This document shows, one piece after another, positions 21,407-32,741 of a stretch of DNA of 64,000 bases (its first letter is position 1; every line of letters begins with the position of its first letter). The notes under the pieces were generated by a model. The model had not been told where the DNA came from, searched no databases, and saw nothing but the letters and a program-made list of their open reading frames with translations. The stretch covers positions 120,598,719 to 120,662,718 of the forward strand of contig NC_080420.1 of NCBI RefSeq assembly GCF_029873635.1. The letters are read 5' to 3'. Made by a program: the position numbers and the translations under genes. Source of the stretch: Malania oleifera (Eukaryota; Streptophyta; Magnoliopsida; Santalales; Ximeniaceae).

Positions 21407-22609
21407 TCATGAATGTTTGTACAAGTCATAAGGAGCCCAGAGTGCATCAAGTGGGCAAGCCTGGTTTGAGTCCAGCCTGAGCCATGGCTTGCCACTGCCA
21501 CTCCAGTGCAGGAGGCTCACCGGACCTGGGTGCAGCCCACGGCAGCTGCCCTTCACATTATCACCTCCCAGCCCATGCTGGTTCCACCGGTGCTCGATCG
21601 CTGCCACATTCCCTGCAAACACCAGCAGAAATGGGGGCAGCGATCCAAGCTCGTAGATTCTTTGACCCCTCTGAGTCTCCATCCACTTCTCAATCTTCCT
21701 TGTGCACCCAAATCTCCTCCACTTCCTTAGATCAATCACCATCACACCTGAATTGTTATGGCAGACAATTTGTGTAGGGCTGGTGGGAAATGCTGTTCAA
21801 AATTTTGTGAAGTACTAATACATATGGAATGATTTGATAATTGTGTAAACTGTTTTACCTGTATTGAAGTAGCACGGGTTCCGGCCATCGAAAGTCCTAG
21901 CAAATCTCTCTTGTGACCAAAAACTACTTGTGAAATACTTGGTGAAGTTGGCATGGCAATATTCCGGCGCTCCAATTGTCCTAGACCCCAAACTTGTACT
22001 CCATAGCTTTGAGACATCATCGATGACAATGAGGTCTGAATCGAAGTATATGACTCGATGAATGCACGGCTCGAGAAGATCAGCTAAGTAGTTTCTTGCA
22101 TAGTTCAAAGGCTGTTCAAGGGCTTCCCTCACCGAGCTCGATATCAAGTTCTTCACTACCTTGGGATCAAAATAGTAGGCCTTAAACTTCAGCAGTGGAA
22201 AGATTGACGGCACGAGTGACTCGAGCTTCTTCTCGCTAATGAGAAAATGAAAAAAAATGTTTTCTGGGCACTGGGAGTGCTGCAGGATTGAATGCACAGC
22301 TGCCATCGATCCGCGAAGGTAGGCAGTATCAAGGGTGATTGCAATGTGAATCAAAGAAGGGTCACATACCATCACTCTGCTGGGAATTTTTTGGTATTGG
22401 GAATTACATTCTCTGGAATTGTGGAAATGGGATGACTTTCTGAATGACAATTGGGGTCCTGAATCATCAAAGTCGGTGCGTTGGAGATCAGAACCGAAGT
22501 TGAGGGATCCAATCGCTTGCGCCAGCGGGAAATACCGAAAAGAAGGAAAGAGGGCAATGATCAATAGTGATAGAGATAAAAAACTGAATTGTTTTCTGAA
22601 GCAAAGCAT
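21407..22609 (-). CDS. GATL-type galacturonosyltransferase-like protein (GT8)
   Basis: Two exons, 22609-21859 and 21747-21407, joined in phase 1 at Gly251 (111-bp GT-AG intron), give 363 aa ending in TGA. This is the usual GATL length. An N-terminal hydrophobic segment (residues about 8-30) fits a signal anchor, so the protein should sit in the Golgi lumen. GT8 hallmarks are present: [13 protein letters not shown] (82-94), [11 protein letters not shown], the metal-binding DSD at 190-192 in [23 protein letters not shown] across the splice, [20 protein letters not shown] and HWSGSGKPW (331-339). The start at 22609 was chosen because the hydrophobic segment follows at once. An upstream in-frame ATG at 22687 would add 26 residues before the anchor. 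GATL proteins act in pectin or xylan synthesis. Which member this is cannot be said. Confidence 0.94.
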
Positions 22610-23520
22610 GTTTTGACCCAAATATTTGATCAACTGCCAATTCTGCCAACTTAGTTCTGCAAATCTCTCCCCTTTCTTTTTAAACACTTCATTTTAGCTC
22701 TCCCTTTACTTTAGCTCCTGTTCTTGCTAAGATGTAGATTTGCCTGTTTAGATTTACACCAGGCCAGTCACCTCGTGGGTTCTTAAATATAAATTGAAAT
22801 GGGCAATTTCTCTTTGATGAGATTGACTGCATGGGGACTTGGAGAGAGTCAGAGACCTATTATTTTTTTTCTTATTTTGGGTATCATTCGATGTGAAAAA
22901 AATATAAGTTATTTAAACTGACGCCTACCACGAATGGTTTCCCTAGCCAAGTTTACTTCAATTTATTCTTGGGTAGATTCAAATGAGTAAGTAGAGATGT
23001 AACCATCCAGCAGCAGTTGAGCTTTCTCCATCAAACTAGTCTTTGAGGATTATACAGTCATACAGAAAAGCTGCTGTTAGGCTTCTTTTAAATTAGAGGA
23101 GTTGAAAATGCAGTTTTTCTTTTCTTTCCTTTTCCACTTGGCCACACAGGTTTAAGTATAATTATTATTATTTTGACAACCCAGAACTCCACCCTAGACA
23201 AGCCCTTCAGACCCACCCTGACTGCATCAAACGGAGGGATGGGAATATTATTGCCCACCCATCGACATATGGTAATTTACTAGGTTTAATTATTATCATT
23301 ATTGTCACCTTTACAGTACATATATTTTTCTGTTTATCGATCTTTCTAAAAGGTTTGAAACTTGAAAAACATGAAAGAAAAGGAAAGGAAAAATTTGAAG
23401 GAATTATTTTTTCTTAATTGAAAAATGAAAAAAACGCACACACACACACATCAACGAATCAATTTTTTTGCGTTACATGCCATTAACTTCTGATTTTGAT
23501 TATCTTTTAATCATTTCAAT
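22610..23520. other. Upstream region of the GATL gene
   Basis: Probably promoter and 5' UTR of the minus-strand GATL gene near 22610-22900, then unique AT-rich DNA. No TATA box is convincing and no repeat was identified. Confidence 0.4.
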
Positions 23521-23537
23521 ACATTTTTATTCTTATT

Positions 23538-23749
23538 TTTTTTTTTTTGGGATTACGCACCGGGTATCCACGTGTCCGTTTTACGGTCCACGTGACTAAT
23601 CCTGCGCCCCTTGAAGTTGACCCTACAACTCCAAAGGGAGGGTAAATTCAGGAGTTCAGGGGTGGAAATAAGCTCAGAGGGTTTGAACACCTAATCTCAT
23701 GAGAGACACTCCCGCAGCCCATACTACCACTTGAACCACACCCTGTGGT
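23538..23749 (-). mobile_element. tRNA-derived SINE with 17-bp target duplication
   Basis: On minus it begins after the right duplication with CAGGGTGTGGTTCAAGTGGT, holding a box A-like TGGTTCAAGTGG, and a box B-like GTTCAAACC follows about 50 bases on. It ends in an A run (a T run on + at 23538-23548). The 17-bp direct repeat ACATTTTTATTCTTATT at 23521-23537 and 23750-23766 brackets it exactly. Length is 212 bp. No family name is assigned. Confidence 0.88.
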
Positions 23750-24027
23750 ACATTTTTATTCTTATTGATACTACTTGAAAAAGGAGAGAATTGATTGGAG
23801 AATTGACTTTCCCTAATTTCTTTTGCTTCTCCATTTTTTTCTCCCCAACAAAAAATCCTTATTCCAAACAGTGTCTTAGCATATGGGTCAGTCTAAATAG
23901 AGATCAAAAAATGATTCAAAACAAAGTTTAAATAGTTTCCAAGCATTCTGTTTCCAAGTCTCTGTAAAAAATTTCTGATCGCCACCTACATCATAGTTAT
24001 TTTATTCATCAAAACTATATGTGCCAA

Positions 24028-24135
24028 TTTTTAAAACCCACTAGTGTTAAATTAAGATGCATATATATTTTATATATATATATATATATATAAAATATAT
24101 ATGCATCTTAATTTAACACTAGTGGGTTTTAAAAA
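24028..24135. repeat. 108-bp perfect palindrome
   Basis: Every position checked pairs about a centre at 24081/24082. The outer part reads AAAACCCACTAGTGTTAAAT on the left and its exact complement on the right; the middle is an (AT)n tract. The arms are 54 bp with no spacer. Confidence 0.95.
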
Positions 24136-24479
24136 TTATGGTCAACCATATTATATATATGTGAATGTGTTATGCCTTAATTTGCGAATGTCCAATGATG
24201 CAATGGTGACTGCAGAGCCTCTTTCTGGAAAAATTTCTGAATGCTTGTGTTTTCTGAAACACATGTTCTATCTTAGTGCCTAAGGAAATGGTTTGGTATG
24301 GAAGTAGTCAGCGCAGGCAGATGGGGGAGAGAATAATGCAAACCAAACACACCAAATCTCAACCCTCAAATTCAAAATAATGTGCAAATTTTAGAGACTC
24401 GGCTAGTTCTAACCCACCCTGGTCGCCACATATTGCTTCCAAACTCTGCTATCTATCTGTCAATGCTCCTCACTTGTAT

Positions 24480-24505
24480 CTATATATAAAATGCTAACCC
24501 CCCAC

Positions 24506-24581
<76 letters not shown>

Positions 24582-24851
24582 TTGATCAACAAGAGTCCTA
24601 ATCTTGCATTTGAAAGTATGGATTTCAAATTTTATATTTGAATTCGTGTAAATTTGGACAAAATATTGCATAAAATTATGTTAACTTTCTTTCAAATTCA
24701 CACAAGTTCAAATTCAAAACCCAAAATTCATATTCTCTCTCCCCTCTCTTACCAATAGGAATCCTAATCCTGTGTTTGGGAGTATAGATTCCAATCTTTA
24801 TATTTGAATTTGTGTAAATTTGAACAAAATATTGCATAAAATCCGAAATTC

Positions 24852-24909
<58 letters not shown>

Positions 24910-24910
24910 A
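24480..24910. repeat. Duplicated segment carrying two (CT)n arrays
   Basis: Two (CT)n arrays, about 24511-24580 and 24855-24908. A diverged direct repeat accompanies them: both have ATTTGAATT-GTGTAAATTTG and CAAAATATTGCATAAAAT words (near 24640 and 24810), preceded by CCTAATC-TG. The layout suggests a duplication of roughly 200-260 bp. Confidence 0.85.
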
Positions 24911-25679
24911 GTTGTAAACAGTGTTGGTTATCCAACAAGAATCTTGTTTAGCTTCATTCATAAATTAGAAAAAGGAAAATACTTACGAAAGACAATTCAT
25001 TATGTGGGTTTGTGACCTCTCATTATTATATAGAGTAATTTTGAAGGAGAGATTTTAAGGGTTAATTTAACTTTAAACTATTTTTCAGTTAAATAAGTGC
25101 ATAACATAGATACATTTGGTAATTTAAATATACTAGGAAAGCCTCATCTAATTCTATTTTCATCCAAGATCCCAATCATATGCAAAGCAAAACTAATTTT
25201 ATTCCTTTTAATGTTTCTTGAGTTAAAATATAATTAAATCAAAGATTTAAAAGATCTCAATCTTGTCCATTAGAAGATGGATGTTTTTCTTTCAAATTTA
25301 TATTTTCACATCTCAAGATTTGCATATTGTAAAAATGAAATAGAGAAAATGTTGTAGAACAGAAAACGCTTCAAGGTACGTTACAATGTCGTTTTCCTTA
25401 AAACGTTATTTGCCTCCACCAGATCAGTGTGTATCGAGTCAACAAATACGTTTCCAGAATACAATGAAGCCCAAAATATAATATGATATCAGTTTGCATT
25501 ATACACAAACAAAAAACTGATTACAAACACCCTTAGTAGAATTTGAACAAATTTCTGGAATTCTATTTTTGTAGAAAACAAAACCTAAAATTGAAGAAGA
25601 TATAATTTATGAAAGCTTTATGAGAGAAAGAGAAGGAGAGAATGATTGAATATTTTTGTAGGATTCTTGAAGTTAATTC

Positions 25680-26453
25680 TGTCACGCCCCAAACCCACCA
25701 AGTGGGGCCTAGGGTGTGATGTGATCCAATCACTTGTGTTTGATACCATAACCTCAATCACACAATGGAAAAATAAATAAGCATCCTCAATAATATACCA
25801 GAGTTCTATATAAACATCCCAAAAAGGAACTTCCCAACATCTAGTATCCATATATACATCTTAGAAAACAAAAAAAAACATAAACCCAAAAATACATCCA
25901 AGATCTGTACCCTCTCACAAAAATGCTATGCCAACAAACCCAGCCCCAAGCTCGCTAAGCTCGATCACGTGGAAGTCCTGAAAAAGATGAATTGTATAAC
26001 GAGTGAGACACATCTCAGTAAGACGGAATAGATTAATACCAATGTGTGGCTATCATGAGTTTAGTGTATACAAAATATCATCAGTTGTTAATTAACCACA
26101 CTTATAAAATCATTCTTAGCCCATACTCTCACATACACACACACACACACACAAAATTATTTATAAGTGAAAGTTCCCGAGGATAGGGAAGATTACATGC
26201 CCATACATATACCTTCCCTCTGCTCTAATACCATTACAACTACCCGGGCACTCACCTTATTCAGTAAGCCCTTGGGGTTATGTTTATAAGTGAAGTCTCC
26301 GAGAATAGGGAATATTACACTCGCATATATGTAACTTTCCTCTTCTCTGGTACCAGATTGTAATTACTAGAGCACTCATAATTACCAGGGCACTCGCCTT
26401 TCTCAGCAAACCCTCGCGTGGAGAGTTTACTTCACCCAATATACATGTAATAC
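25680..26453 (-). mobile_element. Partial Tekay-type LTR, minus orientation
   Basis: On minus this ends in CCCACTTGGTGGGTTTGGGGCGTGACA, split here as CCCACTTGGTGGG and GGGGCGTGACA, the LTR 3' end type seen in the other LTRs of the window. It carries the TACTGAGA-TGTGTCTCAC block on minus near 26005-26025. It is cut at 26453 by the + strand LTR at 26454. No matching continuation was recognised to the right. Confidence 0.7.
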
Positions 26454-28258
26454 TGTAGAGACCAGAAGAATTATGGTATTTAAATAATAAAAGAGGGAGA
26501 AAAAGGAAATTGTAAAGTGGGTCATAGTTCGCGTTTGTCGACGAAGTGGCTTATTGAGATCGTCGACGGGGACATGTGCCTCGTCGACGAGAAGTTACCA
26601 AGAGGCTATTTTCAGTTCTGAATTTTGTCGACGAGGAATAACATTTGTCGACGAACTTCCTTTGTGGCCTCGTCGACGAGTGCAGGTGTATAAATAGCCT
26701 AAATTCGATTTTTCTACAAAAATTACGTGAAGAATCTCTCTCTCTCTCTCTCTCTCTCTCATGTTCGTCCCCTCTTCTTTCTCTCTAAGATTTTGGGTTG
26801 GTTTCTTACCGGTTCAACGATCCGAGGCCGCCACGCTACTCCTGGGGAAGTTCTCTTCAAGTATGCTGGAGTAGATCGTTGGTGGGGCTAACTTGGATTC
26901 TATCCCAAATTCAGGGTACAACTTTTTATTTAGTATTTGGCTTTCCTACAGTTGTAGAAAAAGTAGTACTCGAAGAAATACTGAAGTTTTGTTCGGGGTA
27001 ATGTTGTTTTTAGGGTGTTGAATGGGGAACCCTTCGGGTATAAGACTAGTCATTCTAGGGGCTTTCCAGAAGTCAGGTAAGGGGATAAACTAAGTCAGGA
27101 TTCCATGAAAATGTATTTATTATTTTACAACATTTAATTTTGAAAAAATACGTATATTACAGAATTATGTTGGAAATAATGTTGTTGATCAGAAATATGG
27201 ATTTCATGTATAATATGAGAAATAAAATTACTACCTCTTTTGTGTGGCATGGGTAGTATTTATCATAGAAATTATGATAAGGAAATATTATGTTTATAAA
27301 ATAAGTATGTTATTACTACTTTTAGGAAAATAATAAAATAATACAAGGATTTTTCAAACTAAGGAATCTGTATGATATGTTGGCATAAGGGCCGAGAATT
27401 TTATACGATATGCCGGCACACGTGCTGAGGCTTTATATGAAATACCAACGTAAGTGCCAAAGGTTTTATGATATGCAATATTGGCGTACGGGCTGTGATT
27501 TACAAAATACAAAATGCCGGCGTAAGGGCCGTAAAATTTATATGATATGTTATGCAAAGTTGTATGAAGATATTAAAATTACAGATATTACCATGAAATA
27601 GCTATGTATCATTGCTTGGGAATATGTTATATATTATCAGAACCTGGTTAGCATGGTTTGTGCTTTCACGAAGCACGGTACCGTGGCTATATGATCACGA
27701 TCATGTTTATATTAGTGCTACCGCTTGCCGTACGGGGCAGTGGGAGATTGGCAGTCGATGTGGTTTATTGTAGCGCAGGAGTCCCTCTGGTGTCCGGACT
27801 AGGAGGGGCAGACCTATCGTGCTTACAAACTTATGTTGATCTAGCATGGTTGGCCAACCATTACTAGGTCCCGCTTTCGGGTTGCACAACCCAGTCATGT
27901 GGGGGTAAAACATGACACCAACCAGCTATCCACCGAGGATGTTTTCTATGTACATTTATATGAGATGAATTACATGTATAGAAATTCAGTATGTTATATC
28001 ATGTTATGATAAAATATATTTTTCCAGATATGATACAGATAGTTTTATCAAGTATGATTTTTGTACTGTTATATGTATAACACGAAAATATTCAAGTTGC
28101 CACACACTGGTATTAGTTTATTTCATTTACTGAAAGGTGTCTCACCCTGGATATATATAAACATTACAGGAGCCCTAGATAGCAGAGCGGATAAAGTTTC
28201 GCAGCGTTAGTATTCAGCTGATCTACCCTATCTGAAAGGTAAGTATTTTGCTAGGGTC
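26454..28258 (+). mobile_element. Tekay-type LTR, 3'-truncated
   Basis: Starts TGTAGAGACCAGAAG. It holds six TCGTCGACGA-type palindromes (26530-26680), then GTATAAATAG (26689), a CT-rich leader, a GGCGTAAGGGCCG-type tandem repeat (27370-27540) and the two-block motif at 28099-28147. It fades out near 28250-28270 without a clear end. It may be the 5' LTR of the element whose internal region reappears at 32742 and 34425, displaced by the Athila-like element between. A fossil. Confidence 0.8.
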
Positions 28259-29440
28259 AGGCGAATTTTTGTGACTCAGTACACCTAGGATACCAGTGGA
28301 CACTTACAAAACAGTCTCTTTGACTCAGCCTAATGGGTATACCCTCAAGAACACTCAAAGAAGATGGGTTCACTTGTCATATATGAGGAGGAGTGTCACG
28401 ATCAAACATTACACATATTAAAAGGAACAAACGCTAAGTATATTGAGTGGACTAGTCTGGAAAGGATCTAATCTATCTATGAGGTCCTTCACCCTAGCAT
28501 CTTCTCACCTACTCGCCATATCCAACCGAGACCACCCTAGATCAATTCACAAACTTGTCGTGAATATATCTGAGGCATTAACCGGTTGAAGAATCTTCAT
28601 AAATGGGAAACATGTGTCGTGTCTTTGATTTTTTTGTGGTATTTCTATGGAGTAGGCATTAGCATTTCATTTCATGCACATGTTTATTTCTTATTCTTTC
28701 TTCTGCTAATTCTTCATTTTCAGTCTTTTCTTGATCAATTAGGACAATCTTAACACTTCTTTTGTTATCTTCATACCATCAATGGGAATTGAGCTCGAAT
28801 AGTGGTCCATGAACTAAGTCTATCTCTAAGGGTGGTTCAGCCTTCACATCGTGGGTAGGCTACAAGACCTAGGTTTCTATCTCCCGACTAGGTGTCACCT
28901 CTAGGCTAGAAAATCAAAGACAGAGACTAGTGTACAAAGAATCATCCCAAAAAAAAAAAAAAAAGAATTGAGTTCTATGAACTCTGATTTGATGTTAATG
29001 CTCAAAAGGATGATAAATAGCTCAAGGATATCTCACAAGGTGTCATAGTCGCCACGGGTGTTCTCTCAGTGCTCACAGGAAACCCTAAGTGCAATGAATC
29101 ACGTGAATGTATTTGTTCAGTCTCGTGAGATGCCGTGTAAATACAAGAAATTATATAGCTAGATTAACATGAGTGTACTACCAATCAAGTCTTCATGAAG
29201 TCATAAAATTATATAAAGAGAAACAACGCATGATTGACTTAAGTGTGTCATTCTTAGGTTATACGCAAGTATGTGAAAGGTATACGTCAGTGTTAGGCAT
29301 GACATAATTTAGTGTAATTCCTTACTACTCTTTCTTTCCTTCTCTCTTTCTTTTTGATTTTTTTTGATAACATAAAACCCAGTACGTATACGTGTACAGT
29401 GTCATATGTGAATGCTCACTTCCCCAACTAAAGTGGAACA
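28259..29440. other. Unassigned repeat-like DNA
   Basis: No protein similarity, LTR end or tandem repeat was recognised. It contains an A run near 28950. It probably belongs to the Athila-like element to its right or to a decayed neighbour. Confidence 0.4.
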
Positions 29441-32185
29441 CTGTCCTCAATGTGAAAGCATAGGGGAAATAGAAAAGACTGTGCACGGGAAAAGTAAGGC
29501 ATACCTGAGTGGCGGGGTAATGGAAAAGAAAAACTGAACTACGAGAAAATGGGCTTGAAAACTAACTAAAAATAAAATTAGATAAAATAAAAGGAAAAGA
29601 AGGAAAAGAAAAACATCACAATTATTTGGCGGAGGCTCAGGAGGAATTTTGTCTAGTGGCTGCAAGTCTATAAATTGCACCGACGGGTCTCCAAATTTGA
29701 GCCGCCACAATGGATCAGTCTTTATACATGCACAGAAATTAGCCTTAAATGAATTAATACTCGTTAATATACCAATTAATATGTGTGCAGATCGACCCTT
29801 TTATGTTGACAAGATAGGGTCTTTATTCAACATCGTGTTTAGGAAATTTGCTTCTTTAAGAACTAGTATTTGAGAGAAAGTTATTGGAACAATTACCTTT
29901 AGTTCTTTAGAAGTATTAACATTAAAAGTTTTACCTGATTTCTTAAAAATTAGACTCTCACCAGACTGGTCACCCTCTTTATCAGGTGTACATATCATCT
30001 TACCACTGCAAGGATCTACTTCCATGTTGAGTTCCTTTACATTTGATTCAGTCGGGAGTGACGGTTCCACGGGTTCCAAGCTCTGAGACTGAGGTACCAC
30101 AGGTTGGTACTCCTTATTGGTATCAGTCTCCTTATTAACTAACTGCTCCGCTTCTGGGTCCATTTCCTCTGATTTTTCTTTGAATTCTTCTGCTTCAACT
30201 ATAACTTCTGGTGCTGGGACAACTGGTTGCCTGTCAATGAGCATCTCAGGTTGGGGAACTTCTTTCTCATTTCTCAAAGTAATGGCTGCCTCCACTGTCT
30301 CAAGAGGATTATCGTGTATTTGTTGTTGTGATTGGTGGTACTCTTGAGGACTAGGCTGAGGTTCCATGAGCGATTCCTTTTTTTCTAAGATGTCCAACTA
30401 TGTGCTCATCGCATTAATGGTGTCCCGCAATTCATTGAAGTCCTGGGTATGCTGAGTATACTGATTGATCTGACTTTGCATGAACTGCTGAAGCAAGTTC
30501 GCTATCTGTGTCATGCTCTCCTCAAAAAGTTCTGACGGTGTACAGCTTAGAGGATCTGTTGTGGCTAGTATTGAGGTGGAGGATTATCTGGATGGTGTGT
30601 TGGCTTATATCCCTCCCTACCACTGAGTGTACTGATAGGGTGTACAGTCATGGGTACCTGATTGTATCTTGTATTCCACTGTGGTACACATTCAGCTAGA
30701 TTCATCAGTTCTAGCATGAGAGAAAAACATATTGCAGGTTAACTCAAACTCTGCTAAGTGCTGATAGGGGCACTCAGATTCCGTCCCATAGAACTTGGGT
30801 AGCAATGATGTCCTCCCGTGCTGCATCATGAAATTAAACTCTTCATTAGGCAAAACAGTGGAAGAGGATGCAGTGGCATATTCAAGCTGCAAAAAGTCTA
30901 TTATCGTGCGCGGTGCAGGTGCAGCCATGTTTATTTATTTTTTCCAAACTCAATTTTTTTTTTTTGTTTTCAAAAACTAATTAAAATGACCCGAAAAACG
31001 CTAATTTGAGACTAAGACTGACATTTCCTGGTAACCACGCCAAAAACTTGACTCACTTCTAAAAATGAGTAGCACTAAAGCTATCCCAAGTATATGAGTT
31101 ACGTCGTGTAATATTCAACCCAAGGGCTAGATCTTCTCCTCAGGGAATGCGTTTTAATCTCAAATTTCACGTTCTCCCAATCAAAAAATAAAAGCTACTG
31201 AACTCGGTTCAGATTTGAGATTTTCAAGATTGTTTGAAATTTATTCTGACCAATTAAAGTAACATGCAATTTAAATTCTAAATCCTAACGCGCACAAAAT
31301 TAACATTGAGAAACAGAAATCCTACGCTTAATCAAGTCAGAATTGAAACGTGCATGTAAACTTCGAAATAAAAACTAAATACGACAACTTTCCTATTTAA
31401 TTTAAGCACATAATTAAAATAAACTTGCTTAAACTCAAATTCAACCAATATCAAAATTGTAACGCATTTAAGCACTCAAACCAAAATTAGAAATTTAACC
31501 ACTAAACAATAATTAAGCTCAACCTAACAATAGTTTCACCAAAATCAAAATTGACTCTCTAACAACTTAAGTAATAAACTAGAACACAATAATAACTAAG
31601 ACAATTGGAACCCAACAATTATTCAAATTCTCTAGAACATTTTAAAAATAAATAAATAAATAAATAACTCACACTCAAACAACCAACTTAATAACACAAG
31701 TATTTAAATTTTCAATAATGAAACCTTAAATAAAAATGAAATTAAAATCAACACTATAAATAACTTAAACAAAATCTTGAATAAAAAACAACTAAACTCA
31801 ATCCAAATAAAATTCCAACAAGATATATTAAAAAAAATTAAAACAATTAAACGAAAAAAGAAAAAGAAAGGGAGAGGGATAGAGAAAGCAAGCAGGTGAT
31901 GTGGCCGAGAGGCATCTGGAGTTGCTGTGGCCCAGTGCTCGAGTGGTCTCAGCTGCTGTGGAGTTCTGCCGGTTGGAAGCTGCTGTGCTGCCTCAACTGG
32001 AGCTGTGTGGGCTTCGGGTTGCTGGTTTTCTGCTGTAGAAGCTGAGTGAGAGAGAGGGAGAGAATGAGAGAGTTCGGGAGAGGGAAAGAAGACAGGAGGC
32101 AGGGGAAGAGAGAAAGAGGAAAAGTGAGAAAGAGAGTTGGGGAGATTGAGAAACAGAGAGAAAGAGTTTAGGGAAAGGAGAAAGG

Positions 32186-32218
<33 letters not shown>

Positions 32219-32741
32219 AAAAAGGAAGAAGATAGGGTGCGTTGGGTTAAGAGAGCATAAATAGAAGGGGGGGGGGGGGAGAGGGTTGCCCTATGACCCG
32301 TTTAAGAGACCCATGACCTGAATCCATCTCAACTTGGCCGGGTCACATCAAAGCTTAGTTTATATATTTTTTTATTTTTTCTTAATTTTTTGCTCTCTGT
32401 GATCACGACCAAGTTTGACCTTCCTGGAGCTTGTTTTGCTCAAAACTCAAAACATGGAAGTTGTAGATAATCCTTTCCTTTTTCTTCCAAAATTTTAATC
32501 GTCTCGATTGGAGCTCGGACAGGAAAGTTATGCCCGAATTACGAACTGGTGCCGGTTTTGACTCCTAGGAATTTTTCTGGGATAAAAAATTACCAAAAAT
32601 TCATAAATTATTCAATAAAACTAAAAAATGATAAATAGGGCACTTTATTAAAATATTGGACATAATTAGACATTTAATTAAAAATAGAAGCCATAATGCC
32701 CGGATTAAGATGCCTAATTACCTAGTTTTAGCACGTAATCA
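29440..32741 (-). mobile_element. Athila/Tat-like Ty3 element fossil, gag only, minus strand
   Basis: Right to left on minus: a 5' LTR at 32741-31049 (starts TGATTACGTGC, ends GTGAGTCA, with a GC-rich, CT-rich leader inside), a primer-binding site at 31042-31025, and gag similarity from 30928 to 29801. A Pro-rich tail and an AITLRNEKE-type motif are followed by no recognisable pol. The left boundary is uncertain. The PBS, TGGCGTGGTTACCAGGAA, resembles the tRNA-Asp type I recall for Athila-like elements. The element looks internally deleted and broken, with a handful of breaks. Confidence 0.65.
29801..30928 (-). pseudogene. gag remnant of the Athila/Tat-like element
   Basis: The N-terminal part shows the LLPKFYG and ECPYQHLAEFE motifs typical of plant Athila/Tat gag (usual form LLPTFHG, ENPYLHLREFE). 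The later part is a Glu/Pro-rich linker that contains AITLRNEKEVPQPEM, the usual junction between gag and protease. It is a fossil. Confidence 0.65.

Larger units (their letters stand above)
23767..25679. other. Intergenic DNA with palindrome and CT arrays
   Basis: Apart from the perfect palindrome (24028-24135) and the duplicated CT arrays (24480-24910), this stretch is AT-rich and has no recognisable gene. Confidence 0.5.
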
